Source: CAYFUT01 sp964346395 (lineage in GTDB: Bacteria > Bacillota > Halanaerobiia > Halobacteroidales > Halobacteroidaceae). Taken from it: a stretch of 9,633 nucleotides of DNA. The stretch covers positions 1 to 9,633 of the forward strand of contig CAYFUT010000087.1 in NCBI GenBank assembly GCA_964346395.1, written 5' to 3'. A program made the position numbers and the translations under genes. This document shows, piece after piece, positions 1 through 5,380 of this stretch. The notes under the pieces were generated by a model, which saw nothing but the letters and a program-made list of their open reading frames with translations, was not told where the DNA came from and ran no database searches. Positions within the stretch are counted from its first letter, which is position 1. Each line of letters opens with the position of its first letter.

Positions 1-29
1 TAAAAGCCTACTTAGTCTGGACACCACCA

Positions 30-68
30 AAGCTTGAATTAAACCAAGCTTGCGACTTTAGTCGCGAG
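30..68. other. Tandem hairpins at left edge, resembling an IS200/IS605-type element end
   Basis: Two hairpins sit side by side. AAGCTTG (30-36) pairs with CAAGCTT (45-51), and GCGAC (52-56) pairs with GTCGC (61-65) around a TTTA loop, extendable to 8 bp (49-56/61-68) with one G-T pair. A short stem capped by TTTA just after a transposon-encoded tnpB gene is typical of IS200/IS605-type right ends and their guide RNAs, from memory of that family. No tnpB coding sequence can be recognised in the few bases to the left: one frame reads through 2-34 and stops at 35-37, too short to assign. The remaining bases up to the promoter at 160 hold nothing else I can support. This may equally be an unrelated structured RNA or the terminator region of a gene lying outside the window. 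Confidence 0.25.
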
Positions 69-159
69 AAGGTGACCTTTTCCCTTTGAGCCTTCTACAG
101 GATTTATCTCTCAATGGCCTAACTCTTTTTTTATCTGCTGCTTTAGTATTATTATCATT

Positions 160-187
160 TTGACACTGTTTTATCCAATAATATAAT
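160..187 (+). promoter_or_regulatory. Sigma-A type promoter of the tungsten cassette
   Basis: A perfect -35 TTGACA (160-165) and a perfect -10 TATAAT (182-187) are separated by 16 bases, one less than the optimum. Transcription would start near 194, giving a leader of about 300 bases before the radical SAM gene at 498. It is the best promoter match upstream of that gene. The surroundings are very AT-rich, so a chance -10 is easy to find, but the perfect -35 at correct spacing is not. Confidence 0.65.
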
Positions 188-193
188 TAAAAT

Positions 194-497
194 TAAAAAA
201 GGAATTTTTATATAAATATAGAAATAATGAAAGATAAGAAAAGCTAAATAAAATAGAAATATTTGATGAGTAAATGGTGAATTCTTATTAAAATATGTTT
301 ATTAATTAAATATTATTAATATTCAAAATTTTTTCAAAATTAGTTGTTGCTTAAGAAAAAGTATTGATGGGTAGCTTGGAAGGGGGCGATAATAAAAAAG
401 CATCGGGAAAGTTTCATGTCTGAGATTAGAGTTGGCAGAAGAAGGAGGAAACTAGTTCATGATCCAAAGCGAGAGGTAAAATTGCAGGGGGAATATT
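194..497 (+). promoter_or_regulatory. Long 5' leader of the radical SAM gene
   Basis: About 300 bases separate the predicted transcription start from the first certain gene. The first part (194-355) is extremely AT-rich with no clear structure. The second part (about 361-497) is purine-rich and far less AT-rich. GATG (366-369) can pair with CATC (401-404), or CGAT (387-390) with ATCG (402-405), so two exclusive folds exist. TGGGTAGCT (368-376) and GGAAAG (406-411) recur with nearly the same spacing in the leader of the oxidoreductase gene. A perfect Shine-Dalgarno AAGGAGG (442-448) lies ten bases before an ATG (459), but that frame ends after six codons at a TAA (477-479). The leader could hold a cofactor-sensing RNA, a small peptide gene, or both; I cannot decide. 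Confidence 0.4.
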
Positions 498-508
498 ATG
501 GAGAATAA
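416..508 (+). CDS. Candidate 30-residue basic peptide overlapping the radical SAM gene
   Basis: An ATG at 416 opens a frame of 30 codons that ends with TAA at 506-508, overlapping the start of the radical SAM gene by 11 bases in another frame. This is a common arrangement for translationally coupled genes. The peptide starts MSEIRV, has a basic patch GRRRRK at residues 7-12, a charged middle (HDPKREVK, 15-22) and ends GEYYGE. It contains no cysteine and no hydrophobic segment. The upstream GGGAAAG (405-411) is only a weak ribosome binding site. Small peptides just before a radical SAM/SPASM-like gene are often its substrates, as in PQQ or mycofactocin systems, but here the neighbour is linked to a tungsten enzyme. 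The purine run that encodes the arginines doubles as a Shine-Dalgarno-like stretch, so the frame could be fortuitous. I do not recognise a family. Confidence 0.3.
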   Translation: MSEIRVGRRRRKLVHDPKREVKLQGEYYGE

Positions 509-1658
509 GACTGTTTCGATGAATTTATCTGAACGAACAGTTGCTAAATATGATTTAGATAATAGCCAAGAATATATAGAAATTCATTTGGCAGATGGGA
601 TAAAGATAATTCCTAAAAAAGTTGATTTGGAAAAAATTTATTTAGAGTTGACCACTGAATGCAATTTTGATTGTATTACATGTATTAGAAATTCCTGGTC
701 AGATGAGATAGGTCATATGGAGAATAAAGTTTTAGATAAAATTTTAGCTGAGTTAAATAAGCTTCCGAATTTAAAGACTGTTCACTTAGGAGGATTTGGG
801 GAACCAACAAGTCATCCTAGATTTATGGAAATAGTTAGAAAGATTAAAAATAAAGGCTTAGAGGTAGAATTCATTACTAATGGACATTACTTAGATAAAA
901 AAATAGTAGATGAGCTGATAGATTTAGAAGTAGATAAAATTATTACTTCTATTGATGCTCCTAAGGAAGATAAGTTTGAAAAAATAAGATTAAATGGAGA
1001 GTATAATACTTTATTAGATAATTTGGATTATCTTGCTGAGAGAAAAAAGGATTTGAGATCGAGTAAACCTAAGCTTTGGTTTGAATTTGTAGCAATGAAA
1101 GATAACTATCACTTATTGCCAAAGCTTGTTAAGTTGGCAGAGGATTTTTCTGTAGAGTCGGTATTAATAACCAATCTTCTGCCCTATACTGAAGATATGG
1201 TAGAACAGATATTGTATGGGAAAGAAGATAAAGAAATAAGTCTAGGTGATGGTTCCGGGTCTGTTTATTTAAAAGCTCAATTTCCTGAAATGGAATTTCG
1301 GACGTTAAGAAATTGTAACTTTATTGAAGATAAATCCTTATCAATTTCTTTTCAAGGCGATATTGTACCTTGTTACCCACTATTGCATAATTATGAGTTC
1401 TATATTTACGATAGAAAGAAAGAGAATCAAAGCTATTCTTTTGGAAATATAATTGAGGAAAGTTTAGCTGAAATTTGGACTAAAGAAGAATATATTAATT
1501 TTCGCTCTAGAGTTCGTGATGATAGATTTCCTTCTTGTACCGACTGTAAATATTTAGAAGGTTGCTCTATGGCTGAAGATAATAGTTTGGACTGTTGGGG
1601 AAATAGCCCTAGCTGTGCAGACTGTTTATGGTATAGAGGAATTATAGTTTGCCCGTAA
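498..1658 (+). CDS. Radical SAM protein, tungsten-oxidoreductase maturase type
   Basis: This 386-residue cytoplasmic radical SAM enzyme carries the CX3CX2C cluster motif at C55, C59 and C62 and the GGxGEP S-adenosylmethionine-binding motif at residues 98-103 (GGFGEP). The C-terminal third is cysteine-rich: C273, C292, C347, C350, C356, C366, C373, C376 and C385. This suggests a SPASM-like extension holding one or two auxiliary iron-sulfur clusters. Its place directly before an aldehyde:ferredoxin oxidoreductase and a MoaD-like gene matches the family named tungsten cofactor oxidoreductase radical SAM maturase in TIGRFAMs (as I recall it). The substrate and reaction are not known to me; acting on the enzyme, its pterin cofactor or an accessory peptide are all possible. 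The ATG at 498 is preceded by AGGGGGA (485-491) at good spacing. Eleven of its 15 arginine codons are AGA. The radical SAM assignment is secure; the maturase role rests on context. Confidence 0.85.
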   Translation: MENKTVSMNLSERTVAKYDLDNSQEYIEIHLADGIKIIPKKVDLEKIYLELTTECNFDCITCIRNSWSDEIGHMENKVLDKILAELNKLPNLKTVHLGGFGEPTSHPRFMEIVRKIKNKGLEVEFITNGHYLDKKIVDELIDLEVDKIITSIDAPKEDKFEKIRLNGEYNTLLDNLDYLAERKKDLRSSKPKLWFEFVAMKDNYHLLPKLVKLAEDFSVESVLITNLLPYTEDMVEQILYGKEDKEISLGDGSGSVYLKAQFPEMEFRTLRNCNFIEDKSLSISFQGDIVPCYPLLHNYEFYIYDRKKENQSYSFGNIIEESLAEIWTKEEYINFRSRVRDDRFPSCTDCKYLEGCSMAEDNSLDCWGNSPSCADCLWYRGIIVCP

Positions 1659-1804
1659 CAGAGAAAGAGTATATTCTCTCCGAGCATTATTTCCTAAAAA
1701 TAAATTTTTAATATTTAAGGAAAAATGCCATTGGGTAGCTAGAGAAATTTAGCTGCCTCCCAGTCTTGGAAAGGAGAATTAATAAATTTAAGGAGGGTAT
1801 ATTA
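1659..1804 (+). promoter_or_regulatory. Structured intergenic leader of the aldehyde oxidoreductase gene
   Basis: This gap can form two stems in series. The first pairs 1684-1695 with 1718-1728 (GCATT, one bulged A, TTTCCT). The second pairs 1733-1743 with 1748-1758 as 11 contiguous pairs (three G-T) capped by a GAAA tetraloop at 1744-1747. CCTCC (1756-1760), partly in the second stem, is also exactly complementary to GGAGG (1792-1796) inside the ribosome binding site of the next gene, and CTCC can pair with a nearer GGAG (1773-1776). Mutually exclusive folds of this kind are typical of translational riboswitches. Known molybdenum cofactor RNAs (Moco motif, with a proposed tungsten variant) include a GNRA tetraloop and lie before such genes, so this is a candidate, but I could not match the consensus. 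No convincing internal promoter is visible. Confidence 0.45.
1791..1797 (+). promoter_or_regulatory. Ribosome binding site fixing the oxidoreductase start
   Basis: AGGAGGG lies seven bases before the ATG at 1805. It rules out a longer reading from a TTG at 1766, which would place this site inside the coding sequence and add 13 residues that the family lacks. The same bases can be masked by CCTCC at 1756-1760. Confidence 0.8.
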
Positions 1805-3613
1805 ATGGGTAAATTAGAGGAATTTTCAGTTTTAAGAGTTGACTTAACAGAAGAGAAACTCAAGGAGGAAACAATTGCAAAGGATATGGTGGAGAAGTAT
1901 TTAGGGGGGAGAGGCCTTGCTTCTAAGGTGCTTTATGATGAAATTTCTCCTACTGTTGACCCTTTAAGTCCGGAAAATAAGTTGATGTTTGCTACGGGAT
2001 TTTTGACGGGGACTTCTGTGTCTACTGGTGGTAGATATATGGTAGTAACTAAAGGACCGTTGACTGGAACAATAGCTTCTAGTAATTCGGGAGGATTTTT
2101 TGGGGCAGAGCTCAAGTTTACCGGATATGACCTTTTGATTTTTGAGGGAAAAGCTGAAAGTCCAGTTTATTTAGCAATAGTTGATGGAGAAGTGGAAATT
2201 AGAGATGCCGATGAAATCTGGGGAAAGAAGGTATCGGAAACTACCGATTATTTACAAGAAGAAACAGGTTATGGTAAAGCCCGAGTTAGCTGCATTGGTC
2301 CCGCTGGAGAGAATCAAGTTTTGTTTGCTTCGGTAATGAATGAAAAGAATAGAGCAGCAGGTAGAACTGGGGTAGGGGCTGTTATGGGGTCTAAAAATTT
2401 GAAGGCGGTAGTTGTAAAAGCTGAAGAGAAAAAAATAGATTATGATAAAAATTCTTTATTAGATGTAGTTCAAAAACAGACAAAAGTTATCAAGGATAAT
2501 GATGTTACTGGTGAAGGATTACCAGCTTTAGGAACTAAAGTATTAGATAATATTATCAATGAAAACGGGATGTATCCTACCCATAACTTTCAGAAGGCAA
2601 CTTTTGATGGAATATCAGAGGTAAGTGGAGAAGCACTGGTGGAAAAGGGATATTTACAGAAATCTAAAGCTTGTTATGCTTGTCCAATTAGTTGTGGGCG
2701 GGATACCAAGTTGCCTAATGGGCAGGAAGGGGAAGGTCCCGAGTATGAAAGCGGGTGGTCATTTGGAGCTGATTGCGGAGTTGATGATCTGAATTCAATT
2801 ACAGAAGCCAACTTTTTGTGTAATGAACTAGGTTTAGATACAATTACTGCGGGAACTACTATAGCAGCAGCAATGGAGCTGTATGAAAAAGGCTATATTG
2901 ATCAGGAAGAATTAGAAAATGGACCTGAATTAAAGTTTGGTTCGTCAGAAGCAATAGTTTACTATACTAAAGCAATGGCTTATAGAGAAGGGTTTGGAGA
3001 CCAGCTAGCCGCCGGGTCTTATCGCTTAGCTGAAAAGAAGGGATTTCCGGAGGCTTCTATGACTGTTAAAAAGCAGGAGTTGCCAGCTTATGACCCTCGT
3101 GTAGTTCAGGGACAAGGATTACAATATGCTACTTCCAATCGCGGAGGCTGTCATGTTAGAGGTTATTTGATTTCGCCAGAGATTTTGGGAATTCCGGAAA
3201 AACTTGATCCACAGGAACTGGAGGGAAAGCCAAAATGGGTAAAGATATTCCAAGATTTAACTGCTGTGATTGATTCGTTAGGTATGTGTCTCTTTACTTC
3301 TTTTGCTTTAGGTGCTGAGGACTATTGTGAATTGGTTAATACTGCTACTGACTTCGACTTTACTGAAGATGATTTATTAGAAGCTGGAGATAGAATTTAT
3401 AATCTAGAAAGAGTATTTAATATTGAAGCAGGTTTTTCTGGAGCTGATGATACATTACCGGATAGATTATTAGAGGAGCCACTTCCTGATGGCCCTCATA
3501 AGGGAGAGGTAGCAAACTTAGATAAGTTATTACCAAAGTATTATTCCGTTAGAGGTTGGGATGAACAAGGAGTTCCTACTGAAGAAAAGTTGTCAGAATT
3601 AGATATAAAATGA
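1805..3613 (+). CDS. aor: Tungsten-containing aldehyde:ferredoxin oxidoreductase
   Basis: This cytoplasmic enzyme oxidises aldehydes to carboxylates, or works in reverse, passing electrons to ferredoxin through a tungsten bis-pterin centre and one [4Fe-4S] cluster. At 602 residues it is full length for the family (Pyrococcus furiosus AOR is about 605). The N-terminal pterin-binding domain is clear (GGRG at 34-37, STGGRYMVVTKGPLTG at 73-88). Cluster ligands are C290, C293 and C297 in CYACPISC, plus C495 in a DxxGxC motif (490-495). E313 and H450 fall where the catalytic Glu313 and His448 of the Pyrococcus enzyme lie. ATG 1805 is chosen because AGGAGGG sits seven bases upstream. It lies between the radical SAM gene and the MoaD-like gene, whose binding site overlaps its stop codon. 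The exact substrate range (AOR, FOR, GAPOR or WOR branch) cannot be read from motifs alone; length and residues favour AOR proper. Confidence 0.93.
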   Translation: MGKLEEFSVLRVDLTEEKLKEETIAKDMVEKYLGGRGLASKVLYDEISPTVDPLSPENKLMFATGFLTGTSVSTGGRYMVVTKGPLTGTIASSNSGGFFGAELKFTGYDLLIFEGKAESPVYLAIVDGEVEIRDADEIWGKKVSETTDYLQEETGYGKARVSCIGPAGENQVLFASVMNEKNRAAGRTGVGAVMGSKNLKAVVVKAEEKKIDYDKNSLLDVVQKQTKVIKDNDVTGEGLPALGTKVLDNIINENGMYPTHNFQKATFDGISEVSGEALVEKGYLQKSKACYACPISCGRDTKLPNGQEGEGPEYESGWSFGADCGVDDLNSITEANFLCNELGLDTITAGTTIAAAMELYEKGYIDQEELENGPELKFGSSEAIVYYTKAMAYREGFGDQLAAGSYRLAEKKGFPEASMTVKKQELPAYDPRVVQGQGLQYATSNRGGCHVRGYLISPEILGIPEKLDPQELEGKPKWVKIFQDLTAVIDSLGMCLFTSFALGAEDYCELVNTATDFDFTEDDLLEAGDRIYNLERVFNIEAGFSGADDTLPDRLLEEPLPDGPHKGEVANLDKLLPKYYSVRGWDEQGVPTEEKLSELDIK

Positions 3614-3622
3614 GGTGTGAAT

Positions 3623-3904
3623 ATGCCGGTGAAGATAGAGTTTTTCTCTCTTTTGAAGATGGAATTAAATGAATCAGAGATTGAATATGAGATTGAAGGA
3701 GCAGCTAGTATAAAAGAAATAATTGCTAAATTAGACCAGGACTTTGGTGGTAAATTTAGTAAAAGACTGTTAGAGAATAATAAGATAAAAGGAGGGACGA
3801 TTATTTTATTGAATGGACATAATATAATCCATTTAGCAGGGTTGAAAACTAAAGTAGAAGCTGGCGATAGATTGGTTATGTTCCCTCCGGCAGCCGGCGG
3901 ATAA
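3623..3904 (+). CDS. MoaD/ThiS-family sulfur carrier protein
   Basis: This 93-residue beta-grasp protein ends in AAGG, the flexible tail whose last glycine is adenylated and thiocarboxylated in MoaD/ThiS proteins. GDRLVMFPPAAGG (81-93) is the classic C-terminal signature. MoaD works with MoaE to insert the dithiolene sulfurs into the pterin of the molybdenum or tungsten cofactor. Being cotranscribed with a tungsten enzyme, this copy probably serves tungstopterin supply for that enzyme; no MoaE, MoeB or other cofactor gene lies in the window, so partners must be encoded elsewhere. AGGTG (3613-3617) gives a spacing of five bases to ATG 3623, so this start is preferred to the GTG at 3617, which lies within the binding site. 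Nine bases separate it from the oxidoreductase gene, so the two are very likely translationally coupled. It is the last gene before the terminator. Confidence 0.9.
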   Translation: MPVKIEFFSLLKMELNESEIEYEIEGAASIKEIIAKLDQDFGGKFSKRLLENNKIKGGTIILLNGHNIIHLAGLKTKVEAGDRLVMFPPAAGG

Positions 3905-3967
3905 GATAGATTATTAATAGTATAAGTAAATTTAATATACGCTTTAATTTTTGGATATTTGTCTTCA

Positions 3968-4027
3968 AGCTGACTTATTTTAAAAAGTCAGCTGGTAGTC
4001 TCTTAGCCCTTCCCGGGAAAAGAAGAG
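3968..4027 (+). other. Paired hairpins upstream of the terminator
   Basis: AGCTGACTT (3968-3976) pairs perfectly with AAGTCAGCT (3985-3993) around an 8-base loop. Next, CTCTT (4000-4004) can pair with AAGAG (4023-4027), enclosing CCC (4007-4009) paired with GGG (4015-4017). With the terminator that follows, this makes three stems in about 110 bases of transcribed, non-coding RNA. It may be a 3' untranslated structure that protects the message, a small RNA, or an attenuator-like element. I match it to no known riboswitch. Otherwise the gap 3905-4265 holds only the terminator and the promoter region listed separately. Confidence 0.45.
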
Positions 4028-4034
4028 GTAAAAG

Positions 4035-4080
4035 GCTAATCTGCCTAATTATTTTCAGCAGATTAGCTTTTTTATTTTTT
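4035..4080 (+). terminator. Rho-independent terminator of the tungsten cassette
   Basis: GCTAATCTGC (4035-4044) pairs perfectly with GCAGATTAGC (4058-4067) around a 13-base loop, followed at once by a T tract broken by one A (TTTTTTATTTTTT, 4068-4080). Flanking A-T pairs can lengthen the stem. It lies 130 bases after the MoaD-like gene and before the promoter of the next cluster, so it separates the two transcription units. Confidence 0.88.
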
Positions 4081-4144
4081 GTACTATCAGAGTTGAGTTT
4101 GGAACAAAATAAGTTGGCCCTCTATCTTAAACTTCGATGACAAT

Positions 4145-4184
4145 ACAACATTGAAATTAAGTTAGATAAAAGATATAATGTTGT
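4145..4184 (+). promoter_or_regulatory. Inverted repeat bracketing the arsR-type promoter (putative operator)
   Basis: ACAACATT (4145-4152) and its exact reverse complement AATGTTGT (4177-4184) lie 32 bases apart centre to centre, about three helical turns. The left arm overlaps the -35 element and the right arm the -10 element. A dimeric regulator bound to both arms would block polymerase. The adjacent ArsR-type regulator is the obvious candidate for autoregulation, but ArsR operators more often have closer half-sites. Confidence 0.45.
4151..4179 (+). promoter_or_regulatory. Sigma-A promoter of the regulator-protease cluster
   Basis: TTGAAA (4151-4156) and TATAAT (4174-4179) are separated by the optimal 17 bases. 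Transcription would start near 4186, leaving a leader of about 80 bases before the ATG at 4266. Confidence 0.7.
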
Positions 4185-4265
4185 CGAGATGTGAGTTTTG
4201 ACTATCAAATCAAGTGGATTATGAGTAGTTTTCAGATTAACTGCGATAAACAATGGAGGGATTAG

Positions 4266-5309
4266 ATGACAGAACAAATTAATTTTACAATTCAACCGTC
4301 GATTGAGTTTGTAAATTCGCTATTTTTAGTTAGCCAGCAGGAAAAGATACTACAAAGAGCCGAAAAGGTAAATTTCACTCCTGGATTAGCTGAAGTTGAG
4401 TTATTTAATGAACTACAGGACAATTTATCGGATTATATGATGGGTGAAATCAACTATTTCTTTAGCCAAGAACTGCCGATTGGTTACTTAATGGCTCTGC
4501 AGGTTATTTTAGAGGGGGATGATATTTCTTCAGTTAAAGATCTAATTAATCAGTTGGAAAACAGTAATGCTTTGGAATTGATTCATTATGTTTTACAGCG
4601 GTATGAAATAGACTGTGAACCCCAGCCGAGAGCAATGGTCAAACAGATTAAGCAGGCTGATCATTTATCAGCTGACCTGCAGGAAACTCTGGTAGAAACG
4701 ATTAAAAATCCAGTGGAAACTCTGCAGCGCTACTGGTTTATGCTGCGGCAGTTTTATCTTAAGGCCTATCAAAAGATGGAAGAACCTATATTGAGAGAAA
4801 TAGCAGATCATAAGCAGAAACTGCGGCAGATTTATCAGAATAACCCGGAGTATTTTATCAAATATTATTTAAAGTTAGATGCTAATCAAATTGAGAAGCC
4901 GGTTAATATCCATGTAAGTTTCTTTTTTCAGACTATGTGCGACTATTATGAGACTGACTCTGAAATTTGGATTAATATGGGCTGTTATTTAGATCAAGTT
5001 TACGGCGAGGAAGCGTTTCGGGAGCGGATTCAGGAATTTTTACAGTTTGTGGCGGATAAGACTAGGTTTAGGATGATGGAGCTTTTAGGGGCGCGCCCTC
5101 ATTACGGTCGGGAGTTAGCGGAGGCATTGGAGATTAAGCCTTCTACTGTTTCTTATCATTTATCCCGGCTGGAAAAGATGGATTTAGTGGAAGTTGAACG
5201 AAAAAAACATAAAGTTTTTTATTCTCTTGCCTGTGAGAGACTGACTGAATTATTCGGTCAGGCGGGCGATTTTATTCTCCGGAATACGGTGTTAGAAGAA
5301 GATGAGTAA
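4266..5309 (+). CDS. ArsR-type winged-helix regulator with a long N-terminal domain
   Basis: This 347-residue cytoplasmic protein has a winged-helix DNA-binding domain at its C-terminus (about 256-332). The DKTRFRMMELL helix opens it, KPSTVSYHLSRL (291-302) is the recognition helix, and EVERKKHKVFYSL forms the wing, all typical of ArsR (HTH_5) proteins. The first 250 residues are mostly helical, carry no metal-binding CxC motif, and belong to no family I can name; they may sense a ligand or mediate dimerisation. Classic ArsR proteins are only about 100 residues, so this is one of the long firmicute forms. ATG 4266 follows GGAGGG (4255-4260) by five bases. It heads a four-gene cluster and has its own promoter within an inverted repeat, which suggests autoregulation. 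Neighbour function gives no clear hint of the signal; envelope stress would suit the protease but is a guess. Confidence 0.8.
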   Translation: MTEQINFTIQPSIEFVNSLFLVSQQEKILQRAEKVNFTPGLAEVELFNELQDNLSDYMMGEINYFFSQELPIGYLMALQVILEGDDISSVKDLINQLENSNALELIHYVLQRYEIDCEPQPRAMVKQIKQADHLSADLQETLVETIKNPVETLQRYWFMLRQFYLKAYQKMEEPILREIADHKQKLRQIYQNNPEYFIKYYLKLDANQIEKPVNIHVSFFFQTMCDYYETDSEIWINMGCYLDQVYGEEAFRERIQEFLQFVADKTRFRMMELLGARPHYGRELAEALEIKPSTVSYHLSRLEKMDLVEVERKKHKVFYSLACERLTELFGQAGDFILRNTVLEEDE

Positions 5310-5380
5310 GGAAGGAATTTAGTTGTTAGTCAAGAATTAAATTGATAGGAATAAAATAGAAAAGGGGGCTGTAAGCACAG

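Noticed and set aside
367..423. 18-codon frame starting at ATG 367
   Set aside because: It has no good ribosome binding site and overlaps the repeated TGGGTAGCT block, so RNA function explains the sequence better.
1433..1687. Open frame on the minus strand across the end of the radical SAM gene
   Set aside because: It lies antisense to a well-supported coding region and has no domain signature; it is a shadow of the real gene.
1766..1804. N-terminal extension of the oxidoreductase from a TTG codon
   Set aside because: The strong AGGAGGG site would fall inside the coding sequence, and the extra 13 residues are not typical of the family.
1933..2115. Minus-strand open frame within the oxidoreductase gene
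   Set aside because: It is antisense to conserved pterin-binding motifs and has no recognisable product.
5310..5380. Possible separate promoter for the M48 protease gene
   Set aside because: TAAAAT (5352-5357) could serve as a -10, but no -35 lies at acceptable spacing; the nearest TTGTTA is 23 bases away.
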